From: Chitinophagales bacterium
GTDB lineage: Bacteria > Bacteroidota > Bacteroidia > Chitinophagales > UBA10324
Direction of reading: 5' to 3'
Assembly: GCA_019694975.1 (NCBI GenBank)
Contig: JAIBAY010000003.1
Coordinates: forward strand, 1 to 64,000
DNA: 64,000 nt
The notes beneath the pieces are model-generated. The model was not told the origin of the DNA. It saw only the letters and a list, made by a program, of their open reading frames with translations, and did not search any database. Below are positions 54,159 to 63,264 of this stretch, piece after piece (the stretch's first letter is position 1; each line of letters begins with the position of its first letter). A program made the translations under genes and the position numbers.

Positions 54159-55424
54159 TCACGCTTTGTTCAGAATCGCCTTCACATACGCATCCCAACT
54201 CATCATGCGGGTCGATTCTTCTACATTTTCCCTTTTTATGGGTTGATCAATAAATCGGAACATCTGCTGCGCCATGGAATTGATATCCCCTGCTTCTGCC
54301 AGGTAACCATTATACCCGTCCTTAATAGTCTCCGGAAAGTGGCCTACACGGGTGGCAAGCACAGGCAGGTTAAAATTATAGGAAAGCGACTCTACTCCGG
54401 AAGGTGTAGCGGTGAGATAATACAAAACGATACAGTCGCTTACCTGGAAATATTTCGGCACTTCCTCATTAGGTATGAAACGATTTACGACAGTCACCCG
54501 GTCATGCAGTTGCAGTTCTTCTATCAGCTGGAGCGGCTGATAATCCTGCTCATTCTCACTTTGCTTAAGCACCAATGATTTCGCCCATTTGAATAAAGTG
54601 CTTTTTATTCTTGCTGAAATTTTTTTCCGGTCCAGTGTGTTCCAGAAACTCTCACCCGCAATTAACAATGAAACATCATTTCTTTCGGATGTCACTATCT
54701 TAAATGCATGAATCACATTGTGCAGTCCTTTGTACTTTCTGATGAATCCAAAAAAAAGAAAAACATATCGCCTGAGATGCAATTCCTCTTTTACCGCTTC
54801 GATGTTAAAAGCCGGATCCGGTTTAAACAGATCATAAATCGGGTGAAAAAGCTTGATAATGGTCGGCTGCCCATTATTGCTTCGGTTGCCGGTTTCATTC
54901 ACCAAAAATTTTTTTTCAGGAAAAAGTGATTCCAATTCATGCACCGTTTTATAGGCATGGGCGATATAGGTATGCGCATGGGACAGGCCATATCTGCTGA
55001 TATATTTATCGAGGGAAGAAGCTTCTTTCTGCATCACCAGGTGACAATCAATAATCACTTCCGCTTTCCCTGATTGCATGAGTTTGCCAGCCATCCAGCC
55101 GACAGGCAATCCTTGTAAAGCAATTGCCCATTGAAAAATTACGATGTCTGGTTGCAGCAAGAGGATCATGTTCACCGTTTTTTTCCAGGAAAACGGATTG
55201 TTGTAATTCGTGACATAGCTTACCTGAATATTACTTCCTTCCAGAAAATCCAGCTTACTGCTCCTGTCAATAAAATCTCTCGGAATAATAGCAGGATACT
55301 GCTGTGTCCAGGAAACAATATGAACCTGCGCACCATTTTTTTCAAGTGCCTTAGCCAGTGAAGTATTGTAGTTCGAGATTCCTCCTTTGAACTGTGGGCC
55401 TGGGCCAAAACAAACAACTTTCAC
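54159..55424 (-). CDS. Glycosyltransferase family 4 (GT-B)
   Basis: A 421-residue GT-B glycosyltransferase, probably acting in extracellular or lipopolysaccharide glycan assembly. The N terminus KVVCFGPGPQFKGGISNYNT carries the acceptor-side glycine loop, and the C-terminal nucleotide-sugar domain has VFLFFGFIRKYKGLHNVIHA and the region TATPSGVESLSYNFNLPVLA with the Glu of the sugar-binding motif. The start is GTG (55,424); no nearby in-frame ATG fits better. It follows the epimerase gene by 72 bases on the same strand. Confidence 0.85.
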   Translation of the reverse strand: MKVVCFGPGPQFKGGISNYNTSLAKALEKNGAQVHIVSWTQQYPAIIPRDFIDRSSKLDFLEGSNIQVSYVTNYNNPFSWKKTVNMILLLQPDIVIFQWAIALQGLPVGWMAGKLMQSGKAEVIIDCHLVMQKEASSLDKYISRYGLSHAHTYIAHAYKTVHELESLFPEKKFLVNETGNRSNNGQPTIIKLFHPIYDLFKPDPAFNIEAVKEELHLRRYVFLFFGFIRKYKGLHNVIHAFKIVTSERNDVSLLIAGESFWNTLDRKKISARIKSTLFKWAKSLVLKQSENEQDYQPLQLIEELQLHDRVTVVNRFIPNEEVPKYFQVSDCIVLYYLTATPSGVESLSYNFNLPVLATRVGHFPETIKDGYNGYLAEAGDINSMAQQMFRFIDQPIKRENVEESTRMMSWDAYVKAILNKA

Positions 55425-55496
55425 ATTTGTAATTTGAACTGCTTTTAAACTTTTTGCAGACCACAGTAACTATCCTGCTCTGTTACTGTGTGGCAT

Positions 55497-56540
55497 TTAA
55501 CTGCTTATTGCTGCAACCGCTGCATCGTAAACTCTTTTCATACCTTCAGCAACCGTGATCTTTGGTTGCCAATGAAATTTTCCGGCAACAAAATTCATGT
55601 CAGCATACCTCGAGTGCACGCCCACCGGCTTGTCTAATAATGGCTTAATTACCGGTTTATACCCTGCAAATTCACAGAATAGCGTGATGATTTCAATAAA
55701 TGAAGTGAGTTTGCCTGAGCCAATATTAATAGCCGATCCATCATGAATATGATCCATCGCCATGAGAATGCAATCAATGCAGTCATCAATATGCACGAAG
55801 TCTCTCCCCTGCTTGCCGCTTCCCCAAACTTCAAATGGGTCTTCCCTTCTCGCCGCACGGGTTGCAATTGCCGGCACCGGATAGGTAAGATCCTGATCTT
55901 CGCCATAGCCTGAAAAGGGCCGAACGCAGGCGACTGAAATACCATAGTGCCTCGCTGCAATCTGCGCAAGATACTCGCCGGTCAACTTCGACCAGCCATA
56001 CGTCATATCCGGTTGCCCGAGGTTCTGATCAAACTTAATGTCTGACTCTTTCAGTGCAACTGCTTCCGCATCTGTTTGCATGCTAATGGGATAAGCAGCA
56101 CTTGAACTTGGATAGAGTACCCTGGATGGTTTGTAGGTGCAGATCCAATAGAAAAACTCAGCATCTATCGACAGATCAAGCGCCACCACCATCGGATCAC
56201 CGTCTATCTTGAGTCGTCCGCCTACAATGGCGGCAAAATGATAAACATCGGAGAACCTTGGAAAGTTAAATCCGTAGCGCGTATTGATATAATCAGGATT
56301 GTTTTTTATTTCAAAAAGAAAATTCCTGAAATCGCCTTTTTGAAAAATCAACCGGCCATCGCAATATATTTTCAAATCATTCACTACCGTGAAGGCAGGC
56401 TGATCGAGCCAGCTTTCCGGTGGCCTGCCTGTAGACAAATCATCCACGACAAACAATGTGTCACTTGTGTTTTTCAGCAATCGCTTCACCAGATTTCTGC
56501 CAACAAAACCACAACCGCCTGACACCAGATGAATGGCCAT
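55497..56540 (-). CDS. NAD-dependent epimerase/dehydratase (extended SDR)
   Basis: A 347-residue nucleotide-sugar epimerase, probably GDP- or UDP-sugar. The Rossmann motif is VSGGCGFVGRNLVKRLL, then YHFAAIVGGRLKIDGDPMVV, the catalytic YPSSSAAYP with Ser, and YGWSKLTGEY with the Tyr-x3-Lys pair. The region TFIEIITLF and GVHSRYADMNF are substrate-side. The insertion between strand 3 and the active site is longer than in GalE. It probably supplies a sugar for the neighbouring glycosyltransferases; exact reaction uncertain. Confidence 0.82.
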   Translation of the reverse strand: MAIHLVSGGCGFVGRNLVKRLLKNTSDTLFVVDDLSTGRPPESWLDQPAFTVVNDLKIYCDGRLIFQKGDFRNFLFEIKNNPDYINTRYGFNFPRFSDVYHFAAIVGGRLKIDGDPMVVALDLSIDAEFFYWICTYKPSRVLYPSSSAAYPISMQTDAEAVALKESDIKFDQNLGQPDMTYGWSKLTGEYLAQIAARHYGISVACVRPFSGYGEDQDLTYPVPAIATRAARREDPFEVWGSGKQGRDFVHIDDCIDCILMAMDHIHDGSAINIGSGKLTSFIEIITLFCEFAGYKPVIKPLLDKPVGVHSRYADMNFVAGKFHWQPKITVAEGMKRVYDAAVAAISS

Positions 56541-56709
56541 ACTCTGTTTTTTTCACAAACATACTATTCTAATTTTATTGAAATGAGATCCTGCCTGCCT
56601 GCGAAGGGATGAGTGGCCGCCTATTGAATATCCGGACAAGATACGCTGAACATATCAAGACAATCCCTGACAGCAGCCCTTTCATAAAACATTTTATTAC
56701 TGAAAAGTA

Positions 56710-57648
56710 TTAAAGATTGACACGACGGTCAATCATATAGACATTCCGGTCTGCCGCATTTCTAGAGACCAGTTCAGCCAGAAACCCGGAAAGAAACAAC
56801 TGTACGCCAATCACCATGGTCACCAGGCCAAGATAAAAGATGGGCCGTTCAGTCATTTTAGTCATGTCATAGAATATTTTACCAATTGATAGGTATAGCA
56901 AAATGACAAATCCGATAAAAAAGGAAATCAATCCAAGTGTTCCGAACAAATGCATGGGGCGCTTTCCGAAACGGAAAACAAAAATGATGGAAAGCAGATC
57001 GAGGAAGCCGTTGATAAACCTTTCCCATCCGAATTTGGTAACGCCATATTTTCTCGGATAATGTACTACTTCCTTCTCCGTAATATTGATAAACCCGGCC
57101 CACTTTGCAAGCAATGGAATGTAACGGTGCATTTCACCGTACACCTCTACGTTTTTCACCACATCCTTCCTGTAAGCTTTCAGCCCGCAATTGAAATCGT
57201 GGATATTGATGCCACTCATATAACGGGTTACCCTGTTGAATAACCTGGACGGCCATCGTTTGGAAACAGGATCATGGCGTTTCCTTTTCCAGCCTGACAC
57301 GAGGTCAAATCCTTCCTTTTCAATCATCCTGTATAGTTCAGGAATCTCATCGGGACTATCCTGCAGGTCGGCATCCATCGTAATCACAACATTTCCTTCC
57401 GCTGCACTGAATCCTTCGCTTAATGCAGCCGATTTACCATAGTTTCTCCTGAGTTTAATACCCTTTACAAGGTCAAACTGCTCTGCAAGTGATTGTATAA
57501 TGTGCCATGATTCGTCGCGGCTTCCGTCATCCACAAAAATAATCTCATATGTAAACTGATTCGCAGCCATGACACGCTGAATCCATGCCGTTAATTCCGG
57601 TATCGATTCCTGTTCATTAAACAACGGAACAACAACTGAAATCTGCAT
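56710..57648 (-). CDS. Glycosyltransferase family 2, polyprenyl-phosphate sugar transferase type
   Basis: A 312-residue GT2 enzyme of the ArnC/DPM1 group, which moves a sugar from nucleotide to a lipid carrier such as undecaprenyl phosphate. The catalytic domain has VVPLFNEQESIPELTAWIQR, DDGSRDES and DADLQDSPDEIPELYRMIEK with the metal-binding Asp residues. After residue 220 there are two membrane helices (GTLGLISFFIGFVILLYLSI; FYLGLVTMVIGVQLFLSGFL). It lies 8 bases downstream of the DUF4199 gene, the last in the batA-like operon. Confidence 0.9.
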   Translation of the reverse strand: MQISVVVPLFNEQESIPELTAWIQRVMAANQFTYEIIFVDDGSRDESWHIIQSLAEQFDLVKGIKLRRNYGKSAALSEGFSAAEGNVVITMDADLQDSPDEIPELYRMIEKEGFDLVSGWKRKRHDPVSKRWPSRLFNRVTRYMSGINIHDFNCGLKAYRKDVVKNVEVYGEMHRYIPLLAKWAGFINITEKEVVHYPRKYGVTKFGWERFINGFLDLLSIIFVFRFGKRPMHLFGTLGLISFFIGFVILLYLSIGKIFYDMTKMTERPIFYLGLVTMVIGVQLFLSGFLAELVSRNAADRNVYMIDRRVNL

Positions 57649-57656
57649 GAAGCTCT

Positions 57657-58184
57657 TTATTGTGGTGGCTGCAGTTGCTGATTCTCTTTCTTAAATATGC
57701 CGGCAACTATCAGTGATAAAATAGATCCAAAAATTATGGTGAATACCAGGCTCCATATCGCAATCCATAACGGATTCATAAACTTACGCGTCCATTCCAT
57801 AGCCACCTGGATTTGTGCATCCGGTAACCCCTTGTTGATCATATCCGTTTCCGCCTTTTTCAGGATTTCGCCGATCATATCAGGTGCTATCACATTCATC
57901 ATGATTACTCCGAAAACGGCACCGATTGCTCCGGTAATAAGGCAAAAGAGGAATCCGGTCTTGAATCCTTCTCCAAATGAAATTAAGCCGCCCAAATCCT
58001 TGTCGCGGCGGTCTTTCACTGCGAAAACAAGGCCGGCAAGCAGTAATATGTAACTCAGCCAATTCAAAGTACTGTTAAGATACATCCCTGTAATATACAT
58101 GACGATGGAGAAAATAAACATTGCCAGTGATGTGATGATGGCATACTTGAGCGCTGTGCTGAATGCAGACTTTTGATTTTCCAT
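57657..58184 (-). CDS. DUF4199 family membrane protein
   Basis: A 175-residue integral membrane protein of the DUF4199 family, known in Bacteroidota but without an assigned function. Four hydrophobic segments are visible: IITSLAMFIFSIVMYITGMY, LSYILLLAGLVFAV, TGFLFCLITGAIGAVFGVIM and IWSLVFTIIFGSILSLIVAG. A conserved KDRRDKDLGGLISFGEGFKT lies between the second and third. It is one base apart from the DHOase-like gene and 8 bases from the GT2 gene, implying joint expression. Confidence 0.85.
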   Translation of the reverse strand: MENQKSAFSTALKYAIITSLAMFIFSIVMYITGMYLNSTLNWLSYILLLAGLVFAVKDRRDKDLGGLISFGEGFKTGFLFCLITGAIGAVFGVIMMNVIAPDMIGEILKKAETDMINKGLPDAQIQVAMEWTRKFMNPLWIAIWSLVFTIIFGSILSLIVAGIFKKENQQLQPPQ

Positions 58185-58185
58185 G

Positions 58186-59457
58186 TTATTGATTTTTCCT
58201 GAATTGGTTATTGTTAAAGATCGCTATTGGCCTTCCGGTAAATTTAGTCCCAATGAAAGGAGTGTTGTATGATTTGGAACAGATATCTTCCTGCCGCAAA
58301 GACCATTCAGCGGTAGCATCAAAGATAGTAAAATTGGCTTCCGATGATTCAGCAATAACCGGTACATCAATGCCGACAATTTTTCGTGGATTCACTGCTA
58401 TTTTCGCAATAAGGTCTTCCAGCCTGATCACATCTCTCAAAGCTGTATTCACAAGCGCGAAGCAGGTTTGTAAATTGATCATTCCAGGTTCGGCATATTC
58501 GAACTCCAGCATTTTGCGTTCCTGGTTTTGAGGCTGATGTGCCGAGCAAATCACATCAATGGTACCGTCTTTCAGTCCTTCCTTCAAAGCCTGAATATCC
58601 TGCTGTGTACGCAGTGGCGGAAATATCTTAAGGTTGCTGTCATATTCAGCTAAAGCGCTGTCGTCCAGCATCAGGTGCACCGGATTTACGCCACATGTGA
58701 CGGGGATTTTTTTAAGCTTTGCTTCACGGATACGGTCTACAGCTTCCTTCGTGGAAATGCAGCTGAAATGAATTCGAGAGCCGGTATATTCCGCCAACTC
58801 AATATCACGCACCACCATCAGATCTTCCGCGAGTGCCGGAATGCCATGCAGGCCGAACTGTACACTGCTGATGCCTTCATTCATGACGCCATGCGGTGCC
58901 AGTGAATCATCATGCGGATAATGAATGATGAGGCTATTAATCTTCTTGACATACAGTAATCCTCTCATCATCAGGCCTGCTTCGGCAATGGGATATTGAG
59001 CGTCTGAAAAAGCGATCGCACCGGCAGCTGCCATATCGTATATTTCAGCCAGTTCCTTTCCTTCACATTTTTTGGTAACCGCGCCTACAGGGAACACATC
59101 TACGATTTTGCCTTTGGATTTATTGAGGATGTATTCAATTCCCGATTTCGAATCCGCTACCGGCCTTGTATCGGGCAAAACAGCCAAGGCAGTGAATCCG
59201 CCAGCAGCCGCGGCATTGGTGCCAGACTCAATATCCTCTTTATATTCATAACCTGGATCACACAGGTGAGCGTAGAGGTCAAACCATCCGGGAGAAATAC
59301 ATTTTCCTTCTCCGTTAAATATTTCGGTATCAGCATCAGCTTCCAGGTGATGAGCAATTGCGGTAATGATGCCATCTGTAACAAGAATATCTTTGGTTTG
59401 AAGATGAAATGGTGAAGCAGTGTCAATAATCTGCACGGCACGGACAAGTAATTTCAT
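58186..59457 (-). CDS. Dihydroorotase-like protein, probably non-catalytic
   Basis: A 423-residue member of the class I dihydroorotase family (amidohydrolase). The fold is recognisable (SPGWFDLYAHLCDPGYEYKE; VMNEGISSVQFGLHGIPALA; NLKIFPPLRTQQDIQALKEG). But the metal site is broken: the HxH motif reads Tyr62-Ala-His64, the Arg after it is Cys66, the His of HVST is Cys233, and the catalytic Asp of TDHAPH is Ala306 (CSAHQPQ). Such pseudo-DHOases are known, for example in Pseudomonas and other Bacteroidota, where they support aspartate carbamoyltransferase. It abuts the batA-like gene; no pyrB is near. Confidence 0.85.
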   Translation of the reverse strand: MKLLVRAVQIIDTASPFHLQTKDILVTDGIITAIAHHLEADADTEIFNGEGKCISPGWFDLYAHLCDPGYEYKEDIESGTNAAAAGGFTALAVLPDTRPVADSKSGIEYILNKSKGKIVDVFPVGAVTKKCEGKELAEIYDMAAAGAIAFSDAQYPIAEAGLMMRGLLYVKKINSLIIHYPHDDSLAPHGVMNEGISSVQFGLHGIPALAEDLMVVRDIELAEYTGSRIHFSCISTKEAVDRIREAKLKKIPVTCGVNPVHLMLDDSALAEYDSNLKIFPPLRTQQDIQALKEGLKDGTIDVICSAHQPQNQERKMLEFEYAEPGMINLQTCFALVNTALRDVIRLEDLIAKIAVNPRKIVGIDVPVIAESSEANFTIFDATAEWSLRQEDICSKSYNTPFIGTKFTGRPIAIFNNNQFRKNQ

Positions 59458-61488
59458 CTATTTCCAGAATTTAAGCAGCACAGTTTCCAAAGTCAAGAAG
59501 AGTAAAACAAAGATAGCAGAAACTTTCCACAGCGACAATCCAAGGTGCTGTCCTGAAATCACATTTGACAGATCACGGCCGGCATTTTGAATCACCTTCA
59601 TATTGATAGATTTGCTCTGCTGTAACAGGTCGTCATTGGAAATCAATTGCATATCCGATTCGCGTCTGTCGTAATTCATGGCGACATAATTCTTCACATC
59701 CTTCGCTTCATCTTCCAGCGAATAAATACCAGCCAGGTTTATTTCATTATTAATATTGACCGTTACCTGGTTGGTAATCAGGCGTTGTGCAGGAATAAAT
59801 TCCTGATCCATCCCTTTCAATCGTAAAACCTGTGCACCCAATGCAACATCGGCCGGAACAGTAACCAGGTTATTGCGGCCAATAACCATAGCATTTAACG
59901 GGGCGGACTCTTTCACAATGGCCATCCTGTAAAGCATGGGAGCAAATAACGGATTGAGTGGCAGATCCGTAAAGTTTTTATCGAGGGGAACAGATGACAC
60001 GAAAAAAAGTCCGCTTCCAACAGCATACTTGCTTATAAAAGAAGAACGGTCACTAAAGGACAACAATAATTCTGCAGTGGTATTTGTGCGGGTAACATTG
60101 ATAAAACTACCCGATACCTGTGGCAATGCAAGGTTTTGAGGAACCTGCTGAAAGACATCTGCGAATACTTCATTGCGGGTATTGATCTCACTCACCGTCT
60201 TCTTTTGTGTACTGAAACCGGAAAATTGATCAGCACCCATCATCTGAAAAAAGGAATTGTAAGAACTGATATCAGCGCCCGCATCCGGAAAAACAAGCAG
60301 GTTCCCTCCTCCTTCCACGAATTTTTTCAACTCTGATGAAAGACCTGTTGAAATCTGTTTCAACCCATTTAAGATTACAAATTGCTGCTTCAGCAGATCA
60401 GCATAGTTGAGCTGATTGAATGCAACATTCTGCATTACAAAAAAATCATTTTTGCCGAGCAAAGCATTCAGATAAGGGCTTTCGGTGGTCTCATTCACTA
60501 CCAACGTCAGCCTGTGATCAATGACGGGATAAACGAGAAAGTAGCTGTCGTCAAAAGTTATGGGATGATCTGCCAGTGATAATTCTGCTCTGCCCCATCC
60601 CTTTTCGGTGACTGTATAACTCAGCGTATCATCGGTTGACGACTGAGCAGCAATGGAGAAATTGCCAATTGCTTTTGTTTCATTGTTAATCTTCAAAGTC
60701 AGTCTTCCATTCTCGAGCGGTTGATTGCTTTCGTTTCTGATCTTAACGATCATGCGGTTTACCTGTCCGGTAATCTGCACCGGAGCTTCCATGCTGCAGG
60801 TATCAATAAATACATTTTCCGCTTCGCGCGCATGCAACGGAACCAGGCTTGTGCCATAGCTTGTATCTGCTTTAATCAGGCTGAAGTCGTTAAAGTTTTT
60901 CTGAAAATCAGAAATAACAAATATCGACCTTTGAGAAGCTCCTGAATTACTCAATGCCTGTCGTTGTCGTGCAATAATATCGCTGAGCAGGTGTGAATGT
61001 GTGGATAGCCCGACTTCCTTTATGAGGTTTATAGCTTCATCCCTGTCAACAAGTCTTTGCTGCTTCCCTTCAAAATCCTGTGTCAGCAATTGAAATAAAT
61101 CATCTGCACCATAAGCTCGTACAATTTCTCCGGCTTTTGATTTGGCCAGATCAAGCAATGGCACATCACCTGCTAATTGACCCATGCTGAAGGAATTATC
61201 AATAAAAACACTGATCGCCCTTTTCCCGGCAGCAACCGGCGTTGATTTTCGCTTAATATAGGGCTGGGCAAAAGCAATCACAAGGAAGGTTATAGCCAGT
61301 ATTCTGCACAAGAGGATTAATAAATGCTTAAGCCTAGAACGGGAATCTGTTTGTTCCTTGACTTCTTTCAAAAACCTGACATTTGAAAAATAGACTGTCT
61401 TGTAACGCCTGAAATTGAATAAATGAATAATAATGGGAATGGCAACTGCAGCGAGGGCAAATAAAAATGAAGGATACAGGAATGACAT
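59458..61488 (-). CDS. BatA-type double transmembrane protein with von Willebrand-like domain
   Basis: A 676-residue membrane protein. The N-terminal BatA domain has two membrane helices (SFLYPSFLFALAAVAIPIII; LLILLCRILAITFLVIAFAQ). A von Willebrand A-like domain follows with the metal-binding motif AISVFIDNSFSMG (Asp-x-Ser-x-Ser) near residue 88, then large predicted extracytoplasmic domains and a final membrane helix (SAIFVLLFLTLETVLLKFWK). Bat proteins are linked to envelope integrity and stress. It is the first gene of an operon with the DHOase-like, DUF4199 and GT2 genes: their stops and starts touch or nearly touch. Confidence 0.82.
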   Translation of the reverse strand: MSFLYPSFLFALAAVAIPIIIHLFNFRRYKTVYFSNVRFLKEVKEQTDSRSRLKHLLILLCRILAITFLVIAFAQPYIKRKSTPVAAGKRAISVFIDNSFSMGQLAGDVPLLDLAKSKAGEIVRAYGADDLFQLLTQDFEGKQQRLVDRDEAINLIKEVGLSTHSHLLSDIIARQRQALSNSGASQRSIFVISDFQKNFNDFSLIKADTSYGTSLVPLHAREAENVFIDTCSMEAPVQITGQVNRMIVKIRNESNQPLENGRLTLKINNETKAIGNFSIAAQSSTDDTLSYTVTEKGWGRAELSLADHPITFDDSYFLVYPVIDHRLTLVVNETTESPYLNALLGKNDFFVMQNVAFNQLNYADLLKQQFVILNGLKQISTGLSSELKKFVEGGGNLLVFPDAGADISSYNSFFQMMGADQFSGFSTQKKTVSEINTRNEVFADVFQQVPQNLALPQVSGSFINVTRTNTTAELLLSFSDRSSFISKYAVGSGLFFVSSVPLDKNFTDLPLNPLFAPMLYRMAIVKESAPLNAMVIGRNNLVTVPADVALGAQVLRLKGMDQEFIPAQRLITNQVTVNINNEINLAGIYSLEDEAKDVKNYVAMNYDRRESDMQLISNDDLLQQSKSINMKVIQNAGRDLSNVISGQHLGLSLWKVSAIFVLLFLTLETVLLKFWK

Positions 61489-61672
61489 CGACAGCCTACC
61501 GGATTAATGATGATCAGCGTTTGCGAAAGTAAATAAGAATGCTGAGAACAGCTATCAGCACACACAAACGATTTTGTTCATCCAACGTTTCCATGCACAT
61601 GATATTTGAATCGCCATACCGTTATACATCAAAGAAGGAGAATTTATTCTTAGGTATTATTTCCGAATAATT

Positions 61673-61680
61673 TAGCTTTG
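61673..61680 (+). promoter_or_regulatory. Candidate -7 box of tRNA-Pro
   Basis: TAGCTTTG matches TAnnTTTG and lies 35 bases before the tRNA-Pro 5' end. No clear -33 element was found. Confidence 0.35.
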
Positions 61681-61714
61681 CGGACTGTTCCTTGTATTTG
61701 GTTTAAAAATTAAT

Positions 61715-61788
61715 CGGGGTGTGGCGCAGTTGGCTAGCGCACCAGCATGGGGTGCTGGGGGCCGGTGGTTCGAGTCCACTCACCCCGA
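61715..61788 (+). tRNA. tRNA-Pro (anticodon GGG)
   Basis: Acceptor CGGGGTG pairs with CACCCCG; anticodon loop ATGGGGT in stem CCAGC/GCTGG; T arm CGGTGG TTCGAGT CCACT region; discriminator A. CCA is not encoded (ACTTA). It is the only tRNA on the plus strand here and stands alone. Confidence 0.95.
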
Positions 61789-61821
61789 CTTAATTTACGC
61801 TCACATTTTTTATTGCTTATT

Positions 61822-61849
61822 ACGACAACATGCATCCCTGCATTGTCGT
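61822..61849. repeat. Bulged hairpin after tRNA-Pro
   Basis: ACGACA and ATGCA pair with TGCAT and TGTCGT around a TCCC loop, with a two-base bulge. It lies 34 bases past tRNA-Pro but has no T run, so it is not an evident terminator. No gene is seen in 61,789-62,055. Confidence 0.35.
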
Positions 61850-62055
61850 GATTACTGGCAGCAACGGTTTCATCGCATGCGTTTGATTACTTCGTCAGTC
61901 ACTTCATTTTTACAATGCAGTCGCACTTCCCGTAAGGCATATCGCATCCGACAATAAAGATGTAAACTGCTCTGAATGATTTATAAGTAAGTTCGGTCGT
62001 TACGCCGATGAATTGCGATTAACCCTAAGCAAAGCCCGAAAGAAAATACACCCAG

Positions 62056-63084
62056 TTAATAAAATAAAGATCCGGGTGTTTTTGGCATCGGCTTACCGAG
62101 GTGGCTGAAGGCAATCTGAGTTGCCTCCCTGCCGCGTGAAGTCCTTTTTATATAACCTTCCTGGATTAAGAAGGGCTCATAAACCTCTTCAATCGTACCG
62201 GATTCTTCACCCACTGCAGTTGCTATAGTATTCAAGCCTACCGGGCCGCCATTGAATTTCTCAATAATGGTTGATAGAATTTTATTGTCCATTTCATCAA
62301 GTCCGTGCTCATCCACATTTAATGCAGATAATCCATATCGCGCCATTTCGAGATCAATGGTGCCGGTTCCTTTGATCTGTGCAAAATCTCTCACCCTTCT
62401 GAGCAAGGCATTTGCGATGCGCGGTGTGCCGCGGCTTCGTCGTGATATTTCCTTTGCTCCGTCTTCGGTAATGATGGTATTCAGAATTTTTGCGGAACGG
62501 TGAATTATCCTTTTTAATGTTTCTCCATCATAATAGTCCATCCGCGATGTGATGCCGAAGCGGGAACGGAGTGGCGAAGAAAGTAAACCGGACCTGGTAG
62601 TTGCCCCAACCAGTGTAAAGGGGTTAAGGTTGATTTGAATGGAACGCGCATTAGGTCCGGTATCGAGCATGATGTCGATTTTATAATCTTCCATCGCAGA
62701 GTATAAATATTCCTCAACCACTGTGCTCAAGCGGTGAATTTCATCGATAAACAGCACATCATGATCGCCTAAATTGGTAAGCAGGCCGGCCAGGTCACCC
62801 GCCTTCTCCAATACAGGCCCGGAAGTAATTTTAATGTTGACACCTAATTCATGAGCGATGATGTAAGCAAGTGTTGTCTTACCAAGACCCGGAGGACCGT
62901 GCAGCAATACATGATCCAACGCTTCTGCACGTTGCTTTGCAGCTTCTATAAAAATTTTCAGATTCTCCACAATTTTTGGCTGGCCTGAAAATTCTGAAAA
63001 CGCTGATGGGCGCAAGACCTTTTCCACTTCCAGTTCGGATGCATTCAGGTTCTCTTCTTCAGGATCAAGATTGGGATTGCGCAT
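62056..63084 (-). CDS. ruvB: Holliday junction DNA helicase RuvB
   Basis: Hexameric AAA+ motor that drives branch migration with RuvA. Walker A is [20 protein letters not shown], Walker [10 protein letters not shown], sensor [19 protein letters not shown] with the Arg finger, and the C-terminal winged-helix part has [20 protein letters not shown] and ending [20 protein letters not shown]. At 342 residues it is full length. A -7-like TATTTTTG lies at 63,101-63,108. ruvA is not adjacent, as in many genomes. Confidence 0.97.
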   Translation of the reverse strand: MRNPNLDPEEENLNASELEVEKVLRPSAFSEFSGQPKIVENLKIFIEAAKQRAEALDHVLLHGPPGLGKTTLAYIIAHELGVNIKITSGPVLEKAGDLAGLLTNLGDHDVLFIDEIHRLSTVVEEYLYSAMEDYKIDIMLDTGPNARSIQINLNPFTLVGATTRSGLLSSPLRSRFGITSRMDYYDGETLKRIIHRSAKILNTIITEDGAKEISRRSRGTPRIANALLRRVRDFAQIKGTGTIDLEMARYGLSALNVDEHGLDEMDNKILSTIIEKFNGGPVGLNTIATAVGEESGTIEEVYEPFLIQEGYIKRTSRGREATQIAFSHLGKPMPKTPGSLFY

Positions 63085-63100
63085 AAGAAAGATTCAGCAT

Positions 63101-63108
63101 CAAAAATA
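63101..63108 (-). promoter_or_regulatory. Candidate -7 box of ruvB
   Basis: Minus-strand TATTTTTG lies 16 bases before the ruvB start. A -33 TTG is at the wrong distance (26 bases), so the call is tentative. Confidence 0.35.
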
Positions 63109-63264
63109 GGAATAAAGAATTTTCGCCTTTAACCCAACTCCGCAAAATTCATTTCAACCAACTAAAACATACGTTCACTTTAAGTGCTATGCCGTTAAAA
63201 TGGCTGCGGAAAGTAATTGCTTGCCCTGAACATACGTTTTGATAAAATCAAGTAATTTCGAAAC

